A stretch of DNA of 64,000 nucleotides from Symbiodinium natans (Eukaryota; Sar; Dinophyceae; Suessiales; Symbiodiniaceae). Positions 23,881 through 36,900 of the stretch are shown one piece after another (within the stretch, counting starts at the first letter, position 1; every line of letters begins with the position of its first letter). The stretch is from the NCBI GenBank assembly GCA_905221605.1, contig CAJNDS010002104.1:459001-523000 (forward strand), in the 5' to 3' direction. Under the pieces are notes generated by a model, which had not been told where the DNA came from, searched no databases, and saw only the letters and a list, made by a program, of their open reading frames with translations. The position numbers and the translations under genes are program-made.

Positions 23881-24371
23881 TCAAAACCCTTAGGAAGGCC
23901 TACTATGGAGCGAGGCCAGCAGAGAAGGCCGACAGAGCGGGCGATGTTTATTCCGAAGCGAGAAGATGCCGGCCATTCCGCGGTTCGGGATCGCCCCCAG
24001 GACTCGCACATCTGCGCTGAATCGCAGCGTTCTGGAAGGCCAGCAGGCCAGCGTGAGGCGAGCACGTACCGGTTCACTTGCAGAGAAGTCTAGAATTTCT
24101 AGACGTTGTTAGTCCATCTGCTTCTTTCCGGCACTCGTGCCCCTGAGGATGGGGCAGCCTCCGCAATGAAAAGCATGGAAACTCAGTGTATCCAGTTTGA
24201 AGAGCACATGTGTCTGAACTCCTCTTTTCGGGTACATCTTCAATCCAAAATGCCCGTACTACAGTAATTCCTTTCTTTCAACTACGATGAGGCTCTGGGC
24301 TTTGGGGGCCTATTGGAATGCTGGGTGCTCCATGCTGGTCTACATTGATGCATCAAAAAACCTGCAAAGGG

Positions 24372-24394
24372 CCCTAAACCCTAAACCCTGAACC
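24372..24394 (-). repeat. CCCTAAA array
   Basis: Three units, the last CCCTGAA. Degenerate CCCTATAAA motifs follow at 24680-24750. Confidence 0.85.
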
Positions 24395-24917
24395 CGTTTA
24401 GTGTCTGCTGCCGCCACGCTGGCCTGGCAAGTTCGTGCTGCAAGTGCAAGGCACTGTCTTCTGCATGCCCGCACTTGAATCATTGCCCCACTTGTTGGGT
24501 TTCCACACCTGCATTCTTAGCTGCAGCCGTGATTGGCCATGTACTTGGAATCTTAACAAAAAAAGCACAACGCACGACCTGAGGCGTTCCTCAAGTTCAC
24601 ATACAGCTCAGCTGAGCAATCAGAATCTTCTACCGGCTGCCTCAGCCAATGAGTGCAAAATAACCCAAAAGGGAAACCCGAAACCCATAAACCCTATGCT
24701 ATAAACCCTATAAACCCCAGAAACCCTAGAAACCCTAAGTCCTAAGCCGTCAAGCAACAATGCCTCCTGACATCTTTGACCGTTCGCGGCTGCAGCTGCA
24801 CGGCTCATCACCCAAACACCAAGCCGAGAGCAAGAAGCGTATCCTGCGATTCCTTTTGCAAAGAGAATATGAAAAGAAATATGAAAATTAAATATACATA
24901 TAGTTAAATAAATAAAA

Positions 24918-24965
24918 AAAATATACATATATGTATATATACATATATATATATAGGTATATACG
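24918..24965. repeat. AT-rich (TA)n tract
   Basis: ATATACATATATG-type repeats about 60 bp from a candidate exon end. Confidence 0.85.
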
Positions 24966-25021
24966 CAGGGAAGCGTTGCAAGATGTAAGGCTGTGAGCAC
25001 AGCGACATCCCAGGTACGCAC

Positions 25022-25295
25022 CCGGCTCTGGAATCTTGTAGTCCAGCAACTTCTGACCGCAGGCTGGCCTCATGTGCAACATCCATGGGCCTGCTAATAT
25101 CTCGGGATCCAGCAAGGTCTTCGAACACATTCAGACTATTCGACTATCGTCTGCCGACCTGGGTCATGGTTGCTGTCGAGTATTGCGGTGCCAGGAGATT
25201 CAACTCTTTTGCGCCCGCCAGCATAACGGCTGGCAGGGCGCGGGCTGTCCAAGTGATTTTCGCGAGGAGCTCTGGGCCACTTAGCGCATCTACAA
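25022..25295 (-). CDS. Two-exon chain of an unrecognised gene
   Basis: The exon at about 25159-25295 reads ALSGPELLAKITWTARALPA, then LAGAKELNLLAPQYSTATMT, to CAG|GTCGGC. It joins in phase 0 to 25022-25118, reading LLDPEILAGPWMLHMRPACG, then KLLDYKIPEP, to donor GTGCGT. Codon and residue patterns look strongly coding, but the protein family is not recognised. The + strand 192-codon frame here is judged a shadow. Confidence 0.5.
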
Positions 25296-26036
25296 CTTGT
25301 AGAGATGCACTGTCTCTGCACGACTACATACCACATATACTGTGGAGATCAAGAATTTCAGAGAAGAGCCCGCGTTTCTTCTTTCGGAGATCAGGGGAAG
25401 TAAGTAATGAGACTCTGCAACTCTTGAGGCGGTGGTCCAGAGCTACAGCCATCCACAAGGTGCCCGAAGGGGTATGGCTCCACCATGATCCGCTTTGGGC
25501 TTTAGCTGACAGCCCCCTTCACCTTTGGACCTCAAGCCGGCGTCACGCAAGCCCAGGCGATGGCCTCGTGTGCACCGGCCTGGGGCCATGGTATTTATCG
25601 ACACAAGTGGGGCATGGGACAATGGCCATGCTTCGGCCGCTCAGCACCACATCGCGGGACTAAGAAAGGAACCAGGTGACAATAGCCGGACCTTCACTTC
25701 TTGACCACTGCAACAGACAGTGTCCTATGACTGAAATGTCATGTTGTACAAACCACCGATTGGGGTTGGCAGGACCACGACGTCGGGCTGGCAACTTCTT
25801 CTTCGGAGTTCACAAGCCTCCCTTGCAAATAAAACACGTAACTGGAGGGTTACAGCAGACGAGGAAAAGTAACCTTTCGGGCGAAGCGCCCTTTGCCTGT
25901 CAAAGCTCAAAGGTCATGTCTGCTCTAAATCCGGGAGCCGCAGCAGCTGCCCTGAATTTTCTAGCACTGTGTGTCCTCGATGTCGCCATGTCAGCGGAGC
26001 AACCAAGAGCTCTTGAAGCAAGCCAAGGTCCAAGTT

Positions 26037-26088
26037 GGGTTTAGGGTTTAGGGTTTGGAGTTTAGGGTTTAGGGTTTAGGGTTTAGGA
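26037..26088 (+). repeat. TTTAGGG array
   Basis: Six to seven units, one altered to TTTGGAG. The stretch 26089-27173 holds weak open frames on both strands and no gene I can support. Confidence 0.9.
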
Positions 26089-27173
26089 ACAAACTCCAAC
26101 TCAATTTCTGCTCGCAGGACCATTAGGCCATCATTAGGCTGAGTAGGCAGCAGTTTTGTCTAAGGTGATCCCTGCTCAACCGCTTGTCTCGGTGTAGGTG
26201 TGCTAGCACACGAAGTGGTCAAGCCTCTCTCTGCCTCGAGAAACTCGCCAAGATGCAGGCTGCAATTTTTGCAAAGAGGAAAAGGTCAAATAAGCAGTCC
26301 CGTCACAAAGTCTACACTCTAGTCCTGTCTTGCCCGGTAGTCGCTCTTGATCATCGAGACAGACAAGAAAAAAACGACGTGAGCCCACCGTCACGCAAGA
26401 GTTCAATCGCGCGCATGGAAAAAAAGCTCCGAAACGTGCAACCTAGGAGACCTAAGCGCATGAACTGCGGACAGCGTCTCACATCCGTGCCACTCTACAA
26501 GGGTGGGCAAGGCGGCTTCCTGGTCAAATGAGGCTTCTCAATCTCATCCTTGCGCTACGAATGCTTTGTGTTCTCGAAGGCGGCCTCAAATCACCACCTG
26601 CACCTTGTCTGTGATGTGTAAGGCCACAGGAGCAGCACAAGATTGCACAAGCATGCAAGGCATCGTGCACGCCCTGACCATCTTGCACCTTCAGGGTTCA
26701 CGGCAGGAAACGCTCCCCAAGGAAAGCCCCCTGCTAGGAGTTCGCAACGCTCGCAATCGCAATCCTCACCCATAAGGTGCGAAACGCATCTGGCCCTGGC
26801 TTCGACAAGAAAGCATTTCGAGTGAGAGTTGTTGCTCGCCGAGCCACACGAGATCCAAACGAGCGGTCCAGCTCTCTTGCTAAGTCTCACGAGCACACGG
26901 CGTACGCAACCATCCGTGTCCAAGAAGTCTGTGCCCTTGACATTGGCATAGCGGAGTTGAAGTGGAGTGCAAGAGCTTCAACAGATGCGCCCCCCCCCCC
27001 TCCCCGCCCCAACCCCCACCCCCTCCCAGCCCCACCTACCACTCCCCCTTACTCTCCCAGAACAGCCTGAGTCTGGCGACTTGTGCAACAACTCTCAGCC
27101 TCCAGCCCGAGGGCAGCAGGCCAAGTCCCCATCGTCACAACCATGTACTCGAAGCTTCTACTACAGTTATTTC

Positions 27174-27204
27174 GGGTTTAGGGTTTAGGGTTTAGGGTTT
27201 AGGG
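27174..27204 (+). repeat. TTTAGGG array
   Basis: Four units. On the - strand this array supplies the in-frame stop of the exon ending at 27200. Confidence 0.9.
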
Positions 27205-28330
27205 CTTCGGGTTTCGGGGGCTAGCTGCTGAACTGGCTTCGACCTGCTGCTCCTCGGGATACGGCGGCGAGAAACCGGCATGCCATGGTCGCTTGAGATG
27301 GGAACTTAAATTCTTGGGCGCGAGATTTGCGGCCTTCCCATGGAACCAACAGTGTCGGAAGCATCCATCTCCCCGCCTATGGGTGGCAGAGATAGCATCC
27401 TGGCTTATGCTGTAGCCGGTGTCAATTCTACACGTCGGATCAAAGTTGAGGGTGCCAGGTAGCACTGACCGCACTTCAGCGCCCAAGAAACTGTAAGAAC
27501 TAAAGGCGCTCTTCAGCATCCTCTTCTTGAAGCTCCTTGCTTCTCACATCGTATTAGCCTGCAGTGCTGTAAGCATTGCTGACAGCATCCATGCTTGTAA
27601 GGCCATGTTCATCTTCACCTCATATCTCCATGACAAAGGAAACCAAATGCAGGTGCAGGCCAGGGTGCATTGCGCAGCATCTCGGCGCACACCTCAGCAT
27701 CCATATGAGGTGTTAATGCCACATAGCTTGGAGCACCGGCTGGGCTTCTTTGCAGAAGCTTGCACCCAAATTTACCAGCATCTTGTTGACTATCGAGTTC
27801 TCGTAGCTCTGAGATCCGGTCTGGAAGACTCGCTGAGTAATCTATGACATCACCCGAGCCTCAGGTGCTGCATGACGACTCGGAATGCTTGAGCAGTCCA
27901 CGGCCGGCCCCCATACCCCCCATACCCCCCACTTCTACAGCTACACATTGCTCAGGCCCAAGCATGAGTCTTGACTCGGGTGCCGAGAGATGTCAGGCGT
28001 GTGCCAGCCGCGGTTGAGGGCTGGCGGCCTCAACAGCGACTTCTGATTGGTTCGGATACCATCACTTTCCGGGATTCGAGATGTCGCCACCGAAAGGCTT
28101 AGACTCATCACTGCTAAAGCTTCTAAAGCTGCTAAAGGCACAAAAATTCCCACACCAGCTGCTACCAGCACGTTGTACCTGCATCTCTCTCTCGGTGAGA
28201 GCAAGCGGCAGAAAAAAAGAGCAATCCCCTTGAAAGGCAGCTGCTTAACCCGTGCACATTCCTTACTAAGTACCATGAACCTCCAAGTAGACTGTGCTGG
28301 TGCAGTATGGCCTGAAGCCGTGGTGGCCAT
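27200..28330 (-). CDS. Possible membrane protein, three coding segments
   Basis: 28050-28330 starts MATTASGHTAPAQSTW and carries a hydrophobic segment (VLVAAGVGIFVPLAALEALA) that could span a membrane. About 27620-27850 reads DYSASLPDRISELRELDSQQ, then MDAEVCAEMLRNAPWPAPAF. 27200-27519 reads AEVRSVLPGTLNFDPTCRID, then SGFSPPYPEEQQVEASS, and runs in frame into the telomere array, where NPKP-stop ends it, unless a GC donor just before is used. Grouping these as one gene is inference, and parts of the + strand are open too. Confidence 0.35.
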
Positions 28331-28382
28331 GATCCGGGCTCTGCTCAGCCCTGAGATCAGAGGGCGTCAGCAGAGGGGGGTG

Positions 28383-28520
28383 CGGTTTAGGGTTTAGGTT
28401 TACGGTTTCCGGTTTCGTGCTTTTAGTGCCACCCGTCCGGCCATGCTCCACGGGGCAACTGAAGGGGGAATGCTGTACGGTTTAGGGCTTAGGGTTTGTG
28501 GTGTAGGGTTTAGGGTGAGG
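28383..28520 (+). repeat. Degenerate TTTAGGG blocks around a TGCCACCCG element
   Basis: Short units at 28383-28400 and 28480-28516 flank TGCCACCCGTCCGGCCATG and CTCCACGGGGCAACTGAAG, a near copy of the element at 12527. Confidence 0.7.
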
Positions 28521-28828
28521 GTTCCAGCGACTGGACACTCTGAGGCTGCGGGTCTTGGCATGGACTTGGGGGGTCAGAGGTGCTAGACAAGATTCGAATC
28601 CAAAGAAATCTGTCTTGTGAAGTCCTTCTCGTCCCCACCTCACTGAGTCAGATGCAGGAGCAGGTTCTCAATACTTGGCGAGAGAGTTCAGGCTGAGGAA
28701 CAGAACTCAGGCACTTGATATGGGATAATGATGATGTCATGCAAGTGGATGCGGGGCTGTACCATATGGGGCAAGGAAGAAGCAATGCCGGCAGAGTGCT
28801 GAAGATACGAAAGCACATGTCAAGACAT

Positions 28829-28928
28829 GGTCAGTTCCCTAAATTATGGTCCCTTTTTGGGTGCCCTAAACAAGAGGGGCCGCCTTATAATAAGGACCCC
28901 AAAAGGGACCATATTTTCGAGAATTACC
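28829..28928. mobile_element. MITE-like element, family B
   Basis: A foldback of AAATTATGGTCCCTTTTTGG against CCAAAAGGGACCATATTTTC with family-B outer ends. No gene was recognised in 28331-30956. Confidence 0.6.
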
Positions 28929-29213
28929 ACATGTCACTACACGGCACATTGTCACTGCTGCGCGAGTTTGCAGAGCTCACACGTCGTGCTTTTACGTGTG
29001 TAGAGCACACGACAGCTGCTGCAACCGAAGCCTGAGACGTTCAAAGTCCGGGACTGAACTCGCGACTCGGATGCCTGGAAGGCACGTGCATGCATTCATC
29101 GTCGCACCACCCACTACTTGTGGCTTGGGGAAAAGGGGTGCTCCAAATGTACTCCCCGAAAAAATCTCATCCTACATAATACCCCGCAGAAGGGCACCCC
29201 CCGCCCCCCCCAC

Positions 29214-29396
29214 TATATTACGATAATAAGGGAGCCTAATATAGACCCCCAACTAGTAGGATAAGGTACCCCTACCTTCGGAAACCCCCACCCTAAACCC
29301 TAAACCCTAAACCCTAAACCCTAAACCCTAAACCCTAAACCCTAAACCCTTACAATAAGGACCCCAAAGAAAGGGTACCCCTATTCTCGGAACCCC
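29214..29396. repeat. Two partial family-B ends split by a CCCTAAA array
   Basis: GGTACCCCTACCTTCGGAAA at 29266-29285 and GGGTACCCCTATTCTCGGAA at 29372-29391 are both right-end family-B sequences. An eight-unit CCCTAAA array (29291-29350) stands between them. Confidence 0.6.
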
Positions 29397-29449
29397 CCCC
29401 CCCCCCACACCAGATCCCTGTTTACAGCAGGCCTCGGTTCACAGCACAT

Positions 29450-29712
29450 AAACCTAAACCCTAACCCTAAACCCCCTAAACCCTAAACCCTAAACCCCCT
29501 AAACCCTAAACCCCAAACCCTAAACCCCCCCCCCCGCCCCTCCCCACACCAGATCGCCACGCGAGAGACCTGGAGATGTCCGGCGTGCGCCATCCTCGGT
29601 TCAGAGCTCGGGGCCTCAGTGAAACGAGATGTGGGTTTAGGGTTTAGGGTTTAGGGTTTTGGGTTTTGGGTTTTGGGTTTGGGGTTTCGGGTTTCGGGAT
29701 TCGGGTTTCGGG
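29450..29712. repeat. Facing degenerate telomere-motif arrays
   Basis: CCCTAAA variants at 29450-29526 face TTTAGGG grading into TTTTGGG and TTTCGGG at 29634-29712. Confidence 0.85.
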
Positions 29713-30929
29713 CCTGGGGTTGGTCAACCTGAAGAACCCAAAACCTGCTTGTTTGTAAGTTCTGACGATCAAAGCCCCTTATTCTGGGATTCTTAGCCAA
29801 GCTACAGGTTTTGGGTTCCTAAGGTGGGTCAAGGCATCTGACATGGCCGGCTGAGCTTGCAGACATTCCATGCTGATGTCCATGCTGGGCTGTACGGACC
29901 TCGGTGGTTGGGAGCAAAGGCGACCGGCAGAAGTTGCGGGCATGCGGTTTGCCACATCGCTCGGCATGCTCGGCCACGTGCCGCGTGAAACCTCTGGGAT
30001 GGCTTGTAGATCATGCCCGGCTTCTTGGGGATCTTCTTGCGGCCTGTGCACGACCCACACACTAGTGCACGCACACACATGCGCACGCTGCATCTCGGCA
30101 TCGTGGCGACGACATCTGGTGTCATCTGCTGAGCTGTTCTAAAACATCCTCTCTGGGCTCAGCCTCACATAGGCCCATGCCAGACTTTGGCTACACTTGC
30201 TGCGCCCACCTTTTTTGGACTTGCGCCCCACGGACGTGAACTCGTACGCCCTGGAAATCCTTTTGCGAAGGTTGTCCCCCTCTTTCTCACCTGGGAAGCA
30301 TTAACTCTGCATGGCTCACAGGCAGGAGGATACTCCCGAGGACTGCGACTATTCTCTGCCAATCCATGTACCCGCACAACAGGATGCATCTGAAGCAGGA
30401 AGCTGCGAATCCCATCGGGCCCTCGCTCTCTCTCGCAGCCCTCTGGCAGCTACCCGACATTGCAAGTATTTGCCTTTGAAGCACGAATCTATGGGCCATA
30501 ACAGGTGTACAGCACACTTAGAATTCTTTAATTTTGCTGGACTAGCCCGAGATCCGCACAACTCGTCGGATCCCCATCTGGGCCCAGCTCCATGATGGCT
30601 TGAACAAACCTTGGTCTACGGACCCCGCAAGTCAAAGACACAGAGCCCTGACAAGCCCCGACAATCTGTAAACATGCACGGTACCAACAATACTAACTGT
30701 CATATTAATCATATACGAACAATTTTAATTGCATGAAGAATATTTTTAGAAAAAGTACACCATGTTCACAATATTCAGAATGATAGTATCGAAATCTGAG
30801 CCGTATCTCAGTCCTTGCTCCGTGTGGGCGGGGATCCGCATTAGTCAGCAACTCTTTGTCGAGACTGGACTCGAAAGCCCGTGCGCAAGCCGGCAACGCG
30901 TGTCAGACGCGCATGGCGCACGCCAATGT

Positions 30930-30968
30930 TAGGGTTTAGGGTTGAGGGTTTAGGGTTTAGGGTTTAGG
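30930..30968 (+). repeat. TTTAGGG array overlapping the kinase stop codon
   Basis: Five units, one TTGAGGG. On the - strand CCTAAACCCTAA supplies the last three residues and the TAA of the kinase frame. Confidence 0.9.
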
Positions 30969-33900
30969 AAGCCAGTTTCCAAGCAGCTCATCGTAGTCGA
31001 TCACGCCGGAATGCTTGTAGTCGACCTCATGCTACTGAAGTGCAGAGCAGGTCCCGAGCCAACGTGCAAAGCGATGCCAAGGGATTTCGAAAGCACCCGA
31101 AGTGCAACAAAACCAACCGGCCCTTTCCCAGTCATCGTTGATTGCAGATACTCTTTGACAGCTTCGCTCTGCATGTCTTCTTCCCTCAAAAATTAATCGC
31201 CGATCCGTGATGGAGTTCTGAGCATCGTACTTGCTGCAGAATGTCCTCGACTTTGGTTCCGTTGAAGTTGTCGCCAAAAACCTGGCGACGTGGAGGACAG
31301 GAGCAGCAGCCTCATCTGACTCAGCGAATGCAAGAACTTTGACACGAGCCTGGCGGATGGATGTTTACTTAACGATGCCGACAAACCCCAACTTATGGCA
31401 AGCTGAGGGGCCAGTGTCCCTTTAGACTCTTAAGGGATCTAAGAAGCCCTAAGAAGCCCTGCCTCACGTAGATCCTCCACCGAGATGACACCACTCCCAT
31501 CCCGGTCCAAGCGCTTGAAAGCCTAGCGGGCAGGGGCTTCGATGTTTGGGCACCTTCCTCGCTGGACTTGCGTTGCAATGACATAATGAGATGGCTTCAG
31601 CCTTGGAGCTGTTGATTCGCACAGCCCCCTGCCCCCGAGTCTAAGCCTCCAGGCACCCTAACGGTCTGAACTATCTGGCCTGCTTGATCAAGGCCTCGTT
31701 GCACATATAGCGACTTCCGCCGACGGCAGCCATGAACTCGCCTCAATGACGATTGACACGCGACGCATGCCACGCAACACAAACGCGGAAGGCGCGACGC
31801 AACTGCAAAAACGGGCCGGGCTGCTGTACTCAATCTCATGGTCCCCGGTGATGTCGAGCTTGTCAAAGAGGACGTTTGCATCCTCAACACATCGGAGCCC
31901 GGCCCCAAGCAGCACAATGTCTTGCAGGGTTGCTGCGTTTTCCGAGATATATCGAGGGCATCCGAATGCCCTTCTTTTTCCCACAAGATATTCATCTTTC
32001 GATCCAGGGGTCGCCTAGCATGTTTCTCCGGCGGTGCTTTATCCTGTTATATTCAGAGCTTCACATTCTCACGATTCTAGGGGTTATGCCGGCTATGCAC
32101 ATGCCTCCATGAGAAGAAAGGCTGCTCGGGCGAGCGTCCTGTGCCGACATGCCCAGCTGCTTCTCAAAGGCAAAAGCCAGCTCAGATTTGAGGATGGTGC
32201 CGCTACCTGCGTAGCAAGAAGAAGGTTTAGGGTTTAGGGTTTAGGGCTTAGGGTTTAGGGTTTAGGGTTTAGGGTTTAGGGTTCAGGGTTCAGGGTTCAG
32301 GGTTTACGGTTTAGGGTTTAGGGTTTAGGGTTCAGCATCTCAAGTCCAAGCATTCACTAGTCAAGCAGCTTGTCAAGCGTTGGAAAAAAAAACACCCACC
32401 CAAGAAACCCATAACATTGAGAAAATATAAAGTTCACTCAATACTTTCCCGGTAGGCAAAAAGCTCAAAGTCCAATTGGTCCAAAACCCGAAATCTAAGG
32501 CCCACAATAGACCCCAAACCCTATGCCCCAAATCCTAAACCCTATGCCCCAAACCCCAAGAGTTCTAAACCCTATGTCCCAAATCCGATGCCCCAAATCC
32601 TACAGCCCTAAACCCTATGCCCCAAACCCTTTTAAGAGCCCTAAACCCTATGCCCCAAATGCCATTGGGGGGGAAAAAAGGTAAAACTATTTGCCGACGA
32701 AGGGGGTCAGGGTTTAGGGCCCCCCCGGGTGGAAAAAAGCCATTTGCCGACGAAGGGGGTCAGGGTTTAGGGCCCTTTCGGGTGGAAAAAAACAATTTGC
32801 CGACGAAGGGGGCCAGGGTTTAGGGCCCCCCCGGGTGGAAAAAAACCATTTGCCGACGAAGGGGGTCAGGGTTTAGGGCCCAGAAAAAAACCACATGCCG
32901 ACGAAGCCCAGTCGGGTTTAAATATAATTACATAGTAAGAGAGGGTTTAGGGTTTAGGGTTTTGGGTGTAGGGTTCAACGTTTAGGGTTTAGGCCAGCCG
33001 CTCTTGGGGCATGTCTTCAACGACATGGGCCACATTCCCCGTGGTCCCGCGACTGGCTGCAACATGCAACGATTAGCCACACGATTTCTCTAGCTTCCCT
33101 GGATGACGAACCCTAAACCCTAAGCCTAAACCCTAACCCCTAAACCCCAAACCCTAAGCCCTGAACCCTGAACCCTGAATCCCAGGAGACGATGAACAAA
33201 ACGCCTCCTTTATCCAGCTTCCGGAACTCGTACTCGAGGTCCGAAATGTCGGTGTCCCCAGCCATGCTGAAGGCTATCAGGCCAAAAGTCGCTCGCTTCA
33301 TGGCGTTCCTGGGAGGGGGATTTAGGAATTTAGGAGCATGAAGCATTGTTACCGATAGCAATCGATAGCAATTCATGGTCCAATATGCTGGCAGGATGCA
33401 GTTTCTTAATCTAGTCACCATTAACCTGCGCCATAACTCGCAACCCGGGACATGTTTCTCTCTCCTCCCTTCGACAGCCCCCCTAGCCTTCTGCCGGCGT
33501 TCTCATTTTGGGCTTCCAAGCCCTGAAGTTAGGAACCAAAACCTGGGCAGCCCTAAACCCTAAACCCCTAAACCCGGTAAAAGTGTAAGGCGACTGCTAG
33601 AAAGGCGCATGGACGCAAACGCCCGCAGGTCTTCCAGAATTTTGGGGCTGATCAGCTCGCTCGACCCCTGCCGGATGTAGCCACCAGGGCCTCCCGCAGA
33701 AATGTGTTTCAAACTTTGGTTTCTCCTGCCTGGTTTAGGGTTTAGGGTTGAGGGTTGAGGGTTGAGGGTTGAGGGTTTAGGGTTTAGGGTCTAGGGTTTA
33801 GGGTTTAGGGTTGGATGTACCACACCGCAGGATTTGGAGATTCCCGGATAGGCAAAGTTTGTCTTCAGCCTCCATTCTGGCAGTTACCAGTTCAATTTGT

Positions 33901-36900
33901 TCCGCTCAGTCTGAGGAGAACACGCAAACAGCCAACCAAAATGTGAAACAACATCTTCAGGGCCCTTACACACCTGGCAGGCACGGCTTGGGAAGGTCCC
34001 GGTTGCACTGCATGCATTACATGCACTACATGTCGCTCAAGTTCCATACATCATCCACATCACCGCTCAATGTTAACTAACTCCACGGCCGTGCTGTTAT
34101 CTCACGCTACCCTCTTCAGCAATCTACCCATGTCTGTCACAATTGGCGCACGGCAAAGTGCCGTTTGGCCTGGATTCCTGAATGCGGTCCCCAGGGTTTT
34201 TTGTCAGGTGTGGCCTTTTGCATGCACTGCTTTGGTTTGAAGTATGACTGGAAGGTGTTCTTTTCGGGCCCTGCAGTGAGCTTTTGCTCCCCTACACGAA
34301 CCCCTTCGAATTTTCCATGCCATTGAGACAATTCAGCCTGCTACTTTCTTTTCTTCCACTCATCTGCCTCTGCGAGCCTGAAACGGTGCTTCAGAGATCC
34401 CAAGCATCTTTTCCTAGGCTCTTCAACCTCCACCCCCTTCCCCTCCCCTCCCCCAAGAAAGCCTGGCTGAGGCTGCTCCTGCAGCCACTCGTGGCGGCTG
34501 GCCTCGCGCGCAGCTGGGCGGGCCGAGACATCGCGGTCGAGCAGTTGCGACCTTAGAGGTCTCGGGAAGCACTTTTTTGCTCCGGAGGCGTGGCAGAAAA
34601 TCGCAAGCACTGCCTCAGATGGCCAAGATCCCCACACGAAACTTTTGGCATCCTCTGAAACGTCGTCCCAGTTAGGACCTGCCACTGGCAGAGATTGGGC
34701 AACTGCGAACTTAGACATGTGGTTGGAACTGCTACGCTCATATTTTCTGGTTGGATGATGTTGGATGAAGATGCGCAAACCCTAAACCCTAAACCCGAAA
34801 CCCTAAACCCTAAACCCTAAACCCTAAGAAGCATCGGATCTTTGCTTTTCGGTGGCGCTCGGTTCTGATGACATGGCCGCTGGGCCCTGTTTTGCCACTG
34901 GACCCTGAGGAAACATTAAGGGGGTATAAGGAGGGACCCCTAGAAGGGACCCTTCATCTTATTCCCCTATAGAACCCCCCCCCCCCCTAGATCACCCCTA
35001 TATACACCTTATATAGGCAGGTCCCTTTTAAGGGTCCCTTCGTCAGTCCCTTGATGCCAGGTCACCATAGACATCCAGTGGCTCATGCAAGATCTTCTGC
35101 ATTGTCCAGTCGTCGCAGTGGCTGTCGTAGAATGGGGGCTCTCCGCCGAGAAGCCTCAGATAGCAGGTAAATTGGCAGCGCTCCCCTAAACAAACCCTCA
35201 AGGCCCTAAACCCAGAATCCTAAACCCAAGATCATAAAACTCAAAATCCTAAACCCAAAATCCGAAACCCAAACTCCTTTTGTGACACCTATCTCGGAGA
35301 CTGGAGAGATGCCTTGAGACTGTCCCTCTCACCTTGGGAGACTTCTTCCTCCGCATTGGGAGGCCGACCCTCCACTCAGCGAATGCAACTAGCAAAAACT
35401 CAAGATATCCAGAATCTATAGGCGCGTTCCAATGTTCCTGTTCTTTTTGTTGTCTTTCTTTACTTATTTCCTTTACGCATTTCTCGCCTTCCTTTCCGCC
35501 TTTGTTTCTGTCGTTCTTGCCTTGTTTCTTTTTTCTATGTCTCTCTACCGTCTTCTTCTGCTCTTTCTTCCTTCCAGCGCACAGGGCCCCCCAAGGGGCC
35601 GCCCCCAGGGACGTGCTCCAACAAGTCTGTTTCAGGAGATTCTGTTGGTGTGTGACTTGCGGGGCTCTCCCTTGCTCTCTCTTTCACCCCCTCCCCCTCT
35701 GACGCTCGTGCCGGAAGGCATGTAGACGATGACGCCCAAGCTCCACACGTCACATTTGTTGCTGTAGTTGCCTGCCAGCAACTCTCGGACTTCTAGTTTT
35801 GCGACAGGCTCAGACACAACGCGCTCCATGAACTTCAGAAGACCCCAGAACCCTGGGCCCGAACCCCTGAACCCCCCCAACGGAAATTTGGCCTCGGATG
35901 ACTTCAGGCGCAATGTAGTAGATGGTGCCTAAGAGTGCCGTCATGGGTGTCTCCTGCTCCGATCCAGCTTCACTACACGGGGCTTGGATGTCGCCTCCTG
36001 CGTGGTTATGTGAGTTAAGTACCCTAAACCCTAAACCCCAAACCCTTTCCAAACCCGTTAAGTTCGGTGTATTTCGGTGCTCCGGCTCGCCCCACATCCC
36101 AGGAAGGCCTCTGTCTGCAGGAGCCACAGTTTAGGTTTAGGGTTTAGGGTTTAGGGTTTAGGGTCTAGGGTTTAGGGTTTGGGGTTTAGGGTTAAGGGTT
36201 TAGGGTTTAGGTACCAAACTCTGGCACTAGTCAACTATTTGCTTAAGAGAGTTTAGGGTTTAGGGGTTTAGGGGCTTAGGGGCTAGGGTTTAGGGTTTCA
36301 CATGGGAAACGTAGCCCGGTCCTCTGAAAACTGCTTTGCGAAGCCAAAGTCGATCAGCTTTAGGGTCGAATCCACGCAGTTGTCCTTGTAGACCTCACAT
36401 TTCATCACGAAATCCCACATTGGGAGTATCAGACCCCTTCACTGAACCCTGGGTGACAACTACGATTCTGCACGTCCTGCAGGCTCCGCCCAAAGGCAAC
36501 CTCTTTTCCGAGCCCAAAGCCCTAAAGCATAAATTTCACGAGCCCATGCTGAAATCCGAGGCCTTCTCTTGCTTAGAGCCCGCTTGTGGGGCGCTCTGAA
36601 GGCTTTCAGTCCAGCTCAGATTCAGAGTGGAGTGGGGTTTCTCAAGGTTTGGCTGGGAGGCCCAGTTCTCCAGCTTGAGATCTCTGTGGCAGACATGATG
36701 CCAATGTAGATATGTCCTGACATTGCAGCAGACCGGAAACGACCTCCGTTCCTCTCGCATAGAAGCCAATCCCGAAGCAACCGCTTCAGTTCTCGGAGCA
36801 GCCAGCTTCACACTACTTCTGCGGGTGTTGCCACTCGCGCAAATGGCACGCTGCCTTCACTCATGCCGGGAAGCATCTGCTAGCTACTGCTACCTTAGCC

